Positions 16,113 through 24,164 of a stretch of 37,956 nt of DNA are shown here, piece after piece. The position numbers were made by a program, and so were the translations under genes. The notes below the pieces were generated by a model. That model did not search any database. It was not told the origin of the DNA and saw only the letters and a program-made list of their open reading frames with translations. Origin of the DNA: CAZLGM01 sp964623625 (GTDB lineage Bacteria > Desulfobacterota > Desulfobulbia > Desulfobulbales > Desulfocapsaceae); NCBI GenBank assembly GCA_964623625.1, contig CAZUUJ010000036.1, forward strand, positions 1 through 37,956, read 5' to 3'. The stretch's first letter is position 1, and every line of letters starts with the position of its first letter.

Positions 16113-16523
16113 TCATGTAACAAAGCCTGCTACAATGGTGATACCGACAATAGCGGCAGCCAGGGCTGACGAGAGGTTTATCAGAATGGTCAGAGCATCG
16201 GCGGATACCATCGGCACCATTCCTGTCTCAAAAATTGCTGACTGTACAATTCTTCCCTCAAACCCTAAAACACATAACAGCAGACAGGGATGGTTAATGG
16301 GGCGACAACCAGTTTAACCAGAAACCCGAACGAAAGTTTTGATGCCAGTTGTTTGTCCAGGTCCAGTTGGGGTTGAAAACCCTCAGCAATCATCACCAGC
16401 GGGATGAGTGTTGCTGAAAGGATGGATAAATACTCTCGTCAACTGAGGGATAGGTACACGTTCGGTGGCAAAAGGCCAGGACCAGAACGATGATGATCAC
16501 AAAGTTATACACCGGAGCAGCTC
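16113..16523 (-). pseudogene. AEC-family (auxin efflux carrier-like) transporter remnant
   Basis: Reading the minus strand in successive frames gives APVYNFVIIIVLVLA, then ATERVPIPQLT, then YLSILSATLIPLVMIAEGFQ running to VKLVVAPLTIPV, and finally LGFEGRIVQSAIFETGMVPM to a TGA at 16113-16115. Together these reproduce the C-terminal half of an AEC-type permease, including the conserved 'A-I-F-E-x-x-M-x-P-M' helix. At least three frameshifts separate the pieces, and the N-terminal half is missing. The relic begins exactly at the stop of the preceding small membrane protein gene. It is clearly non-functional. Confidence 0.75.
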
Positions 16524-16953
16524 ATTGGTTGGACCGTTTGAAGAACCGGAAGCTGCTGATAAAAAGCGCTGTCGCTACTGAGAGCTCAATGGTTGCGAGC
16601 CCAAGAAGAAAATAGACGTTTTGTTGAGCTGCCCGTCCAAGGGTTACTCCTGTGGTGATCATTAATGCCAGAAAAAGGAAGAAACGTGGTCGGTAGAATT
16701 GATAAATCTTTGGTTTACTCAATGAGTCGATTCGTTGAAGATTCTTCAAGCAAATTGCTGAAAATAATGTTTTGCCTTTGATCAAGCCCACTGTGATTGC
16801 CACAGCGATGGCAAAGAAGAGTGCTCCCGTATTAACTCCGAGATCCTTTGAGGCTATAAACAGGGTTGTGCTTTTAATAACGAGAACCACAACACCGCAG
16901 TACCAGACCAGGGCAGCAAGCAGCTTAAGAACAGATGCTGAAGTCGTAATCAT
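16522..16953 (-). CDS. Small four-TM conserved membrane protein
   Basis: The 143-residue protein has four predicted membrane helices (about 8-28, 43-60, 90-108, 112-133) joined by a basic loop around residues 60-88 (KGKTLF...SKPKIYQFYRPR). The pattern recalls an uncharacterised small membrane family, but I do not recognise a function. It overlaps the iron-sulfur protein gene by four bases (ATGA), so the two are translationally coupled. It ends at the edge of the AEC transporter relic, so downstream DNA has been rearranged. Confidence 0.7.
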   Translation of the reverse strand: MITTSASVLKLLAALVWYCGVVVLVIKSTTLFIASKDLGVNTGALFFAIAVAITVGLIKGKTLFSAICLKNLQRIDSLSKPKIYQFYRPRFFLFLALMITTGVTLGRAAQQNVYFLLGLATIELSVATALFISSFRFFKRSNQ

Positions 16954-17660
16954 GAGCCTTTGTTGTCCACCAGTTTCAACCCGTGCGGGCAGACCGCCGA
17001 GCAGATGCCGCAGTTGTGTCCTTGGTGAAACTCAAAATAGTTCTTTTTTTTCCACTGATCACATGTTTTCACATCGATAATTTCATGACGTTCCATTCCC
17101 ACAGACCAGGAAGCGCCTTTTAGCGCACCGGCAGGACAGGCATCTACGCAAATCCTGCAGCGACCACAATATCCTTTGTCCATGGGCGGACCACAGGGAA
17201 GTTCCATTTGGGTGAAGACGGTTCCCAGCCTGATCCAGGAACCGTAAGGCCTAGTGATGAGCTGGCAATGACAGCCAATCCAGCCTAAGCCAGCCCGGGT
17301 GGCCGCTGTCTTTTGGGGAAAGTCTCCTTTGATATTTATTTTATCGGTACGATCGGAGGCGGCAAGCGGCTCAGACGGATATTCCCTGTTGTTTAACTCT
17401 GCTGACAGGGCATGCGAGACTTCGTTAATACGATCATTGACCAGTTGGTACTCATCGGCGTACGGTCTGTTAGGGCCATTCTGTATGGAGACCATGATCT
17501 CAGGACTCATCGGAAAAGCCATAGAGATGGCGCGCGGATAGGAGACACCGTTTCTGTCTACCGGAGTGTCGAACTCTCGTAAATCGGCTCCCCCCCACAG
17601 AGGAATATCCATTTCTTTCATCCATTGAGTGAGCCATGCTGGAAAGTGGGATTCAACCAT
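16950..17660 (-). CDS. QueG-like double [4Fe-4S] protein
   Basis: The 236-residue cytoplasmic protein resembles epoxyqueuosine reductase QueG around GLGWIGCHCQLITRPYGSWIRLGTVFT and in its two 4Fe-4S clusters: CGRCRICVDACPAGAL (C-x2-C-x2-C-x3-CP) and a second set formed by the Cys in KTCDQW with CGICSAVCPHG. It is much shorter than QueG (about 350-380 residues), lacks the C-terminal HEAT-like part and has a short N-terminal domain, so it is probably a different redox protein of this superfamily. The start has AAGGAG upstream. It is coupled to the membrane protein gene that follows. Confidence 0.8.
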   Translation of the reverse strand: MVESHFPAWLTQWMKEMDIPLWGGADLREFDTPVDRNGVSYPRAISMAFPMSPEIMVSIQNGPNRPYADEYQLVNDRINEVSHALSAELNNREYPSEPLAASDRTDKINIKGDFPQKTAATRAGLGWIGCHCQLITRPYGSWIRLGTVFTQMELPCGPPMDKGYCGRCRICVDACPAGALKGASWSVGMERHEIIDVKTCDQWKKKNYFEFHQGHNCGICSAVCPHGLKLVDNKGS

Positions 17661-17721
17661 TTCAGTGAAACTCCTTCTTAAAATAAACCATTGAGTCCTG
17701 TGGAGGAGAAAATGGTTTTAG

Positions 17722-17853
17722 CTATTCAACACTATGATATTGAGGCGGGATAACCCGCTCAATACTGTATTGTTCTTGGAGGTCATGAGCTGATAAACAG
17801 TCGGCCAATTCCTGTATCCACGTTTTGATGGCTTGCTCTATTGTCTCTCTCAT
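17722..17853 (-). CDS. Possible small protein, 43 residues (uncertain)
   Basis: From an ATG at 17853 the minus strand encodes 43 residues beginning MRETIEQAIKTWIQELADC and ending in QYHSVE. The composition is amphipathic and helical like a real small protein. However, only a run of A bases precedes the ATG, with no Shine-Dalgarno, and I recognise no family. It lies about 60 bases upstream of the QueG-like gene on the same strand. It could be the tail of a lost gene. Confidence 0.25.
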   Translation of the reverse strand: MRETIEQAIKTWIQELADCLSAHDLQEQYSIERVIPPQYHSVE

Positions 17854-18093
17854 TTTTTTCTGGATGTCGTACCTGTTCAAGGGCTGGCTTTTTTGCAGCA
17901 AATGACTTCTCTTTATTTACAAGATTGATAAAAAAAATTGAACATTAAAAATGATAAGGGTAACTAACCTCCTGAACAGTCTATCTGGCAGTTTTTTTTC
18001 AATCGATATTTTATTGAGTTGAGAAGGAGTGAATTTCAATGGAAAATATTTATAAACCTTGAGGTGTTGCATGGTAGAGTAAATTTGCAGGTC

Positions 18094-18125
18094 AGGAACA
18101 TCTGCGACGTAGGCAGGGTGTTCCT
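18094..18125. other. Stem-loop in the gene-poor region
   Basis: AGGAACA and TGTTCCT flank an inner CTGC/GCAG pair around a seven-base loop. No T-run follows on either strand. It lies 32 bases after the seven-codon micro-frame at 18039-18062. Confidence 0.4.
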
Positions 18126-18525
18126 ATTATTGCATTGTGTTTATAAGCTATCTGTAAAAATGCTGAGATTACCTTTGGACAGGGCTACCTGTTAAAATAA
18201 AGGCTGGATTGAAAAAATAATTACCTAACAGTTGGACATTTTCAGAGTAGTGACCCATCGTCCCTGGCGGGAGTATCAAACGAGTCGTAAAGAAGTCATT
18301 GCAATCTCAGGTAGGAAGATCGATATAAACTCAACAGGAAGTAGGACGAAGGAAAAATACATGAACGGTAGAATTTTTCGGCAGGTCTGCCCGGAAGGTT
18401 TGTCAAAGATCAAACAAAAGGATAAGATGGCTGCTTAAAAAAAATATTCAGTCAAGAACGATTTTTTGGCGATTACATTCATCTTCTAATACAGCTGTCT
18501 TGAATACCTCCACCCATAAATAAAT

Positions 18526-20208
18526 ATGAAGCGGATAACCGCACTCCTCTCAAAAAATTTTCTTCCTCCGCTGGCGATCTTTCTTGTACTGGTTGCTATT
18601 AAAATAGCGCAGTCGTCAACTATTTGGGGTCCTATGATATTTGACGACGAAACAATGTATAAAAGTTATGCTAAACTCCTTTTCACTTATGGATCATATT
18701 TCGATACTCATTATCCTTTCCTCTATCCTCTCACACTCTCTCCATCGTTTTTTTTCGGCACTGATCACTATCGGGTGATGTTGATCATTAACGCTGTTCT
18801 CTCCTCAACTCTCATTATTCCAGTTTGGTTCATTTCCCGGCTTTTCCTTGATAAAATATCAAGTTGCTTCGTGATTGTTATCGCAGGAATTGTGCCTTTC
18901 CATTTCTATTTTTCCACTCTTTTAATGAGTGAGAACCTCTATCTTCCCCTGCTCATGTTAACAATCTATGTGATTCTCGCCAGAAATGATAACTATCCTG
19001 TACTTTGGGCATTATTGACAGGATTGCTATTGGGATCACTCCACCTCGCCCGTCATATGTCTTTGGCCATTACTCCTATATTAGTTATTGCCTGGTGGTT
19101 AAAACCGGTTAATGGGGTAGACAACAAGATTCTGTCGGCTAAAAAACGCCAATATTTCCTTATTATTTGTTTTGCAGCCATTATTGTCTATCTTCCATGG
19201 TTGAAGATGAATCTGTTTTTTGACCCTATCATTGAAATAGTAGGTTCAAAGTTTCTTTATCCCGCATATAGGGAATTTGAGTTGTTTTCAATGATCCAGT
19301 TTGTTCTACTGTCCATCTGCAACATAATCATCCAGGCAGGTCCCGTTCTCCCTTTGTTGTTTTGTTCCATTATATTTTTCAATCTGGATTATACAGCTCT
19401 TTATAACAGATTCATGTTTATAGTTTTTGGGATATCGATGATAATGCTTCTAGCTGTAAGCAGGCATCATTGGCGTGCACCCTATAACATTGAAAATCCA
19501 GATCACTTTCAAGGCCGCTATTTCATCTATTTAAATATTCTTTTCTTGCTTCTTGGTTTTATCACAGTCAAGAGACAATCTGAACACCCTGTAAAATTCA
19601 AACAAACCCTCATTATACATGTGGGATCACTGTTGCTCTTTGCGGCTGCATACTGGCTTGTTATCGAGAGATCTATATGGAATTTACCTTCTCATTTCTA
19701 TATGAATCATATTGCTCCTACTGGATTTATGTACAATTCAATGGGCATTGTTTCACTACTGTTGATACTGGGTATCTCATTTATATCTGTTGTTCTTTTA
19801 TACCGTTTTAAGAAAGCGAGAATGACCGCCTTTTTTATATCCTTATTTATCTTTTACATATGGGGTGGGATTTCCTACTTCAGCTCACCCAACTTCGTTG
19901 ATAGATTTCATGCAAACCATACCGGTCGCCTGGTTTCTCAAATAAATCAGTTGAAACTCAAACCAGCCCGCATATACGTGGATAACAACATTAAATATGT
20001 CACAGTTGAAAAAAAACATTTCGAGTTCTGGGAATTTCAAGCGGAAGATTATTCAATAACCAGGATCGATTCCGAAAGGGATCGTCTGGATAACAAAGAA
20101 GGAGTGCTCTTAAGCAGGAGAGTATTAGAGGGAAAAAAGAACGTGTTATTAGATAGTTACATTTTAGATGGCAAAGGATTCCGGATCTATCTTTTGCCGA
20201 TTCAATAA
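18526..20208 (+). CDS. Polytopic membrane protein, GT-C-type glycosyltransferase-like
   Basis: The 560-residue inner-membrane protein has about 11-13 membrane helices and a soluble C-terminal domain from about residue 455. The layout resembles GT-C (PMT/ArnT-like) lipid-phosphosugar-dependent glycosyltransferases: after the first helix an external loop carries the acidic cluster FDDETMY (about 40-46), where GT-C enzymes place their catalytic Asp/Glu, followed by YPFLYPLTLS. I infer transfer of a sugar from a polyprenyl-phosphate donor on the periplasmic side. The plus-strand DPM1-like synthase at 27.7 kb could supply such a donor. It ends 20 bases from the convergent nucleotidyltransferase gene. 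The DNA is more AT-rich than the liv region. Confidence 0.65.
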   Translation: MKRITALLSKNFLPPLAIFLVLVAIKIAQSSTIWGPMIFDDETMYKSYAKLLFTYGSYFDTHYPFLYPLTLSPSFFFGTDHYRVMLIINAVLSSTLIIPVWFISRLFLDKISSCFVIVIAGIVPFHFYFSTLLMSENLYLPLLMLTIYVILARNDNYPVLWALLTGLLLGSLHLARHMSLAITPILVIAWWLKPVNGVDNKILSAKKRQYFLIICFAAIIVYLPWLKMNLFFDPIIEIVGSKFLYPAYREFELFSMIQFVLLSICNIIIQAGPVLPLLFCSIIFFNLDYTALYNRFMFIVFGISMIMLLAVSRHHWRAPYNIENPDHFQGRYFIYLNILFLLLGFITVKRQSEHPVKFKQTLIIHVGSLLLFAAAYWLVIERSIWNLPSHFYMNHIAPTGFMYNSMGIVSLLLILGISFISVVLLYRFKKARMTAFFISLFIFYIWGGISYFSSPNFVDRFHANHTGRLVSQINQLKLKPARIYVDNNIKYVTVEKKHFEFWEFQAEDYSITRIDSERDRLDNKEGVLLSRRVLEGKKNVLLDSYILDGKGFRIYLLPIQ

Positions 20209-20227
20209 CTTATAGGGGATAGACCAG

Positions 20228-20971
20228 CTATTCAACAGGCAGTGGTGGCTCCCCATAAATGGACCGGTAAAGAAAGATCAATTCTTGTGAATTGTCTGAG
20301 TTATAACAGTAAATTGCCCGTTGGAGAAATTCTTTTGAGTCACCATAAAAGTTGATCAGAACCTCCTTTATATCTTTACTTGAAAAAGTCCCTTTCAGAT
20401 ATTCCTCAAGCAGCAGGGAAAAGCCGTCCGGTTGATGGAGTACCAACTCACACTTACTCAGTTCTTGTTCAAGTTTGCTTTTTTGCTTTGTTTGTAGAGT
20501 TGTCAGGTAGTGTCTGTTATCGACAAGAGGAATGAGTATCTGTGCTGCCTGTGGACTAATTTCATGTGATTTGAAATATCCTACCCGTCCACCCAGGCAA
20601 GAGATCAGTATTTGTTTTATCAAAGGATAGTTCCTCAGTTTTCTGGTAGCCAATCGGGCTCTTTTTATGATGTTGATATTGGCTTTTCTCTTGAACATCA
20701 GATTTTCAATCATTTGCAAGGAATAACAGTGAAAATCCAGTCGATTACCTAAAAGCAATCTGGTCTCCAGTTGGTTGTACTTTTTACTATCGGAAATGGA
20801 TTTAAAAACAACTACAACATCGATATCAACTGGGGAGGGAATCCCCAATGCCCAGGAACCTGCTAAAGCAATGGAGACAATCGAACCGTTCCTGGTTGCC
20901 ATTTTTACAGCTTCTTTTTTAACCGCATGTCGAACACTTTCAACCTGCATTCTGATACGATTCATCATCAT
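20228..20971 (-). CDS. Nucleotidyltransferase-fold protein (MNT type)
   Basis: The 247-residue protein has the polymerase-beta-like motif AGSWALGIPSPVDIDVVVVF (residues 37-56), with the metal-binding pair D49 and D51, and a third acidic residue D79 in RLDFH, so the catalytic triad looks complete. The C-terminal ~150 residues are helical and unassigned. Such proteins transfer NMP to small molecules or proteins. Three ATGs in a row open the frame and the ribosome-binding site is weak, so the exact start may be up to two codons later. It is the last gene of a minus-strand group, 139 bases after the flippase-like gene, and converges with the glycosyltransferase. Confidence 0.78.
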   Translation of the reverse strand: MMMNRIRMQVESVRHAVKKEAVKMATRNGSIVSIALAGSWALGIPSPVDIDVVVVFKSISDSKKYNQLETRLLLGNRLDFHCYSLQMIENLMFKRKANINIIKRARLATRKLRNYPLIKQILISCLGGRVGYFKSHEISPQAAQILIPLVDNRHYLTTLQTKQKSKLEQELSKCELVLHQPDGFSLLLEEYLKGTFSSKDIKEVLINFYGDSKEFLQRAIYCYNSDNSQELIFLYRSIYGEPPLPVE

Positions 20972-21110
20972 AAAGCAGCTCTTATCTCATGTAGGGTATG
21001 TATACTGGTCCCTGATTACAGAATAACAGCCTGATAAAACAGCTACCCAACCGGACTCTTTTTAAGGCAACCCCAACATCCTATTCCGATAGCTATCCAA
21101 GTATCTGTAA

Positions 21111-22091
21111 TTACAATTTATTAAATTTATTCAATATAATCCAGGAAGGCAATGTGAAAACAATTAAATAAACCAGAGTAAAAAAACGAATCAATAATGC
21201 CGCACTAAATCCCACTGCAGGAGATAATGAAAATTGCGTTGCTGCAAGTGTTACTGTTAATTCAGTTATACCCAATGATCCTGGAATAATCTGGACGAGC
21301 ATGGTGAGGCTTGAAACAGCAGTGAGAAACAAACAAACCGTCCAATCAATATTACTGCCAAGTTCATTAAGAATGTAATAATAAATAACGGTATAAGTGA
21401 TTATGCCAACCATTCTCCCGGATATGGCAACCAGTAAACCTGTTTTGTCATTCTGAAGCATCCGCCATCCCTGAAAAAAACTGTTTAATCCGTTGTTAAT
21501 CCATTTGACAGGAACTTGAATTTGGAAAGAGAAAAACAGGAAGAAGCAGCAAAGTACGAAAACAGAAAAAAAACAGATCATCATTCCTGTTTCGATATAT
21601 TGGTTATTTTTAGACAGGACTGCGAGTGCCGCACCGCTTACCAGGCAGCTTGTTAAAATCAGTACAAGTTGAAGACCGACAAAGAGAGAACCAAACCTTA
21701 CAAGGGATAATTGATGATTCTTCTTCAAGTAGGCGGCACGATATATTGTTCCAAGGCGGTAGGGTGTAAGGGTATTACCTGATCGTGTGAGAATACTCAA
21801 AGCATAACTTTCGATGAAGTTTAAACGACAGTTCAGGCTGCGGGTCATATAGAGCTGAGTTAGCGCCATCGATACAGTGGAAATAAGAAAACCGGCAAAA
21901 CAGATATTGGCGGTTTTGAGTACAGATATCTGCTCCAGTAGATTGACAACCGATAAATTTTTATTCAAGTAGAGAAATAGAGAAACAATCGTGGCTATAC
22001 CAATGAAAAACGATGATAAATAAAAAATATGCTTGCCCGTTGATGGTTTATTTCCGTTTTTCTTTTTTAAAATTGAAGTCAACCGGTTCAT
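21111..22091 (-). CDS. Lysylphosphatidylglycerol synthase TM-domain (flippase-like) protein
   Basis: This integral membrane protein of the UPF0104/LPG_synthase_TM group has about eight helices. It shows the family pattern of NxLTPxRLG-like sequence (RSGNTLTPYRLGTIYRAAY) and, later, IIPGSLGITELTVT. MprF N-terminal domains and archaeal AglD share this fold and move or modify lipid-linked substrates. An upstream in-frame ATG at 22154 lies inside the preceding gene. I prefer the ATG at 22091, six bases beyond that gene's stop and preceded by GGCAGG, giving 326 residues. The position between two nucleotidyltransferase-like genes suggests a joint envelope-modification task, but that is inference. 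Confidence 0.8.
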   Translation of the reverse strand: MNRLTSILKKKNGNKPSTGKHIFYLSSFFIGIATIVSLFLYLNKNLSVVNLLEQISVLKTANICFAGFLISTVSMALTQLYMTRSLNCRLNFIESYALSILTRSGNTLTPYRLGTIYRAAYLKKNHQLSLVRFGSLFVGLQLVLILTSCLVSGAALAVLSKNNQYIETGMMICFFSVFVLCCFFLFFSFQIQVPVKWINNGLNSFFQGWRMLQNDKTGLLVAISGRMVGIITYTVIYYYILNELGSNIDWTVCLFLTAVSSLTMLVQIIPGSLGITELTVTLAATQFSLSPAVGFSAALLIRFFTLVYLIVFTLPSWIILNKFNKL

Positions 22092-22096
22092 AGCTA

Positions 22097-22858
22097 TTAC
22101 CTGCCGATAAAGGTTGGAGAAAGAAGAAGTGATTTGGCAGCAGCGGCCAAACATTTGACATTTGGGCGATACCCCATCCGTGTATACTTATACACCCGCC
22201 AGGCTGTTCTTAAATTGACTGTTTTGTCGATATAACTGAGTTTTTGATGGAAAAGATCATTCCAGGTGTTTATCCCTGTATAGAGGTTTTTTCCATCAGT
22301 TGCAAACTGGCTGATAGTGAAATCAAATTGTTCTATAACACCTAAAGGATCATTACAGTGGAGAGCGCCAATCAGTTGGTATCTCTTTTTTTGGGGGGAT
22401 TGAAGCTCAGCAACAATCAGATCTTTTCTAAATATAATATCTGTAATTTTTCTGTTTGAGAGAATTTGTGCTGAAGTCATGGATTGTAGATTTAAATCCT
22501 CTGCACGGATACTCTTTCTATGTATAAATTTCCTTTCTTTCACATTGAAACAGACTATCTGATAACCATTGCTGATGAGTTTTTTATAGGTTGTATAGAG
22601 ATCCTGGCGAGAAAAAAAGAAAAAGTCTCTATCATAAAACATGTCACTCTGTTTTGTCCTGTTTATACAGCCGGATAACCATCTGAGCAAACTTCCCCCC
22701 GCAAGCCAGCATACCTCGTTTGCCAAAAGGAATTCTTCCTCCGGGATGCAGTCAAAAAGTTTGTAGATGACCGGTAATTCAGTCTGCAGAAACTGATGGT
22801 TACCTCTTGTGATAACAGAAGATGTTCGCAGAATCTGTTCTTCATATTCAACAGTCAT
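22097..22858 (-). CDS. Divergent nucleotidyltransferase-like protein
   Basis: The 253-residue protein has WLAGGSLLRWLSG (residues 51-63) followed by D76-x-D78 in FYDRDFFFFS, the arrangement of poly(A)-polymerase-like and phage-type minimal nucleotidyltransferases (GGS...DxD). A later block, QFDFTISQFATDGKNLY, then a helical RTAWRVYKYTRMGY segment, resembles the C-terminal part of nucleotidyltransferase-like proteins known from large phages. No third acidic residue can be assigned with confidence. It is the first gene of the minus-strand group and is followed six bases on by the flippase-like gene. Function unknown. Confidence 0.6.
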   Translation of the reverse strand: MTVEYEEQILRTSSVITRGNHQFLQTELPVIYKLFDCIPEEEFLLANEVCWLAGGSLLRWLSGCINRTKQSDMFYDRDFFFFSRQDLYTTYKKLISNGYQIVCFNVKERKFIHRKSIRAEDLNLQSMTSAQILSNRKITDIIFRKDLIVAELQSPQKKRYQLIGALHCNDPLGVIEQFDFTISQFATDGKNLYTGINTWNDLFHQKLSYIDKTVNLRTAWRVYKYTRMGYRPNVKCLAAAAKSLLLSPTFIGR

Positions 22859-22927
22859 AAAAAATGTAGTCGTCCAAGTTCTTATTGCAGCAACAGGTTA
22901 ATGGCTCTGTACAGGCCAGGATATTGA

Positions 22928-22957
22928 TTGACAATTTCTTATATGCAAAGATATTTT
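22928..22957 (+). promoter_or_regulatory. Possible sigma-70 promoter of the molybdenum hydroxylase operon
   Basis: A perfect TTGACA at 22928-22933 is followed after 18 bases by TATTTT (22952-22957), in the 226-bp divergent gap about 125 bases upstream of the xdhC-family start. The -35 is good and the -10 is weak. Confidence 0.4.
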
Positions 22958-23084
22958 ATCATATTGCTTCCATACCGTTTTTGAAAAGGCTAAACTTTCT
23001 GAGAGATCAGAATGTTCAAATATATCAAAATACTGATAGCATAAACAGCATTTCCCGTCACGGAATCGGGTATTAATTGTCTCA

Positions 23085-24164
23085 ATGAGCACAACAAACG
23101 AGAACAAGATGAGTGGTATCTGGCAGGAAGTACATAAGTCCCTTATGAAGGGACAGGATATTGTTGTAGCGACCATTGTTGCTGCAAGTGGTTCTACTCC
23201 CCGCTCAGCAGGCTCTAAATTGGCAGTATATAAAGATGGCCGGATCACCGGCACAATCGGCGGTGGAGCTGTAGAGGCGGATGTGATTCAATCGGCCATG
23301 AATCTGTTTTCTTCTCAAGGCGTCGATCTTCTCTCCTTTAATTGTTTAGATACTTCCTCCACAGATCAGATGGATATGATCTGTGGAGGAAGTATACGGG
23401 TACTCATCGAATATGTAGCGTGCAATGCAGAGAATCTTAAAATGTATGGGCTGCTTAGGAACAGCGTTCAGATGTCCCAGTCGCTGCTCTGGGTTGGCCG
23501 ACTGGACAGGAGTGAGGAGCGATATCATTTTAGACGATCTTTACAGACTATAGACAATAGCCGGGTCAATTCGCTTTTATTGCCCACGGAACTGAGGGGA
23601 GTAATCTTCCAGAACAGCGTATGTCATAATATGACCTTACTCCATACTGTTGAAGATCAGCACTATGTCGTAGAATTCATTCAACCACCTGAAATTGTTT
23701 ACCTGGTGGGGGGCGGTCATGTCTCCAAGGCTGTGTCGACGCTGTTGTTACAGATTGATTTTCGGTTTGTTGTCGCTGATGACAGAGCCAAATTTGTCAA
23801 TAAAGAGCGGTTTCCCGATGCGGAGCAACTTTTGGTTACCACCGATTATCATGGAGTTTTTGAAAGTTCATCAATCGGCCCCAGCAGCTACATTTTGATT
23901 ATGACCAGAGGTCATCACTATGACAAGCTGGTGCTGGCTCAGGCCTTGAAGACCGAAGCCGGCTATATCGGTATGATTGGCAGCCGCAGGAAAAGGGACC
24001 ATATCTTTGGTCTGTTGATGGATGAGGGTTTCACTGACGAAGATCTTCAGCGGGTGTTTTGTCCGGTAGGACTGGATATTGATGCAGAAACTCCTTCTGA
24101 AATCGGTATCAGTATTATTGCTCAACTGATTCAGCATCGTGCCGTTATCAGGAAAGATGTCTGA
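23085..24164 (+). CDS. XdhC/CoxI-family molybdenum hydroxylase maturation factor
   Basis: XdhC-type proteins bind molybdenum cofactor, aid its sulfuration and hand it to xanthine-dehydrogenase-family enzymes. The 359 residues show the N-terminal XdhC/CoxI domain with GSTPR (36-40), IGGGAVEADV (58-67) and MICGGS near 100, and a C-terminal Rossmann domain beginning YLVGGGHVSKAV, then GMIGSRRKRDHI and CPVGLDIDAETPSEI. The gene has no strong ribosome-binding site before the first ATG; a second ATG at 23109 is possible. It overlaps the next gene and leads directly into the hydroxylase subunits. A perfect 19-bp inverted repeat lies within its coding sequence (23350-23395). Confidence 0.92.
   Translation: MSTTNENKMSGIWQEVHKSLMKGQDIVVATIVAASGSTPRSAGSKLAVYKDGRITGTIGGGAVEADVIQSAMNLFSSQGVDLLSFNCLDTSSTDQMDMICGGSIRVLIEYVACNAENLKMYGLLRNSVQMSQSLLWVGRLDRSEERYHFRRSLQTIDNSRVNSLLLPTELRGVIFQNSVCHNMTLLHTVEDQHYVVEFIQPPEIVYLVGGGHVSKAVSTLLLQIDFRFVVADDRAKFVNKERFPDAEQLLVTTDYHGVFESSSIGPSSYILIMTRGHHYDKLVLAQALKTEAGYIGMIGSRRKRDHIFGLLMDEGFTDEDLQRVFCPVGLDIDAETPSEIGISIIAQLIQHRAVIRKDV
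23350..23395. repeat. Perfect 19-bp inverted repeat inside the xdhC-family gene
   Basis: ATACTTCCTCCACAGATCA (23350-23368) and its exact complement TGATCTGTGGAGGAAGTAT (23377-23395) flank eight bases, GATGGATA. The right arm encodes the conserved CGGS of the family, while the left arm encodes a variable part (DTSSTD). The transcript would form a 19-bp hairpin within the open reading frame. Confidence 0.95.

Larger units (their letters stand above)
17661..18525. other. 865-bp gene-poor region
   Basis: Nothing here is convincingly coding. It contains a possible 43-codon minus-strand frame (17722-17853), a seven-codon micro-frame with a good Shine-Dalgarno (18039-18062) and a hairpin (18094-18125). 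A 68-codon frame from a TTG at 18232 has no ribosome-binding site and biased basic composition, and I do not believe it. The region probably holds the promoters for the minus-strand iron-sulfur operon and the plus-strand glycosyltransferase, and may be scarred by past rearrangement. Confidence 0.5.

Noticed and set aside
18232..18438. A 68-codon plus-strand frame starting at TTG in the gene-poor gap.
   Set aside because: It has no ribosome-binding site, a low-complexity basic composition and no recognisable family; it is most likely chance.
22092..22154. A longer start for the flippase-like protein at 22154.
   Set aside because: It would lie wholly inside the preceding gene in another frame; the ATG at 22091 follows that gene's stop closely and matches the membrane-protein N-terminus.
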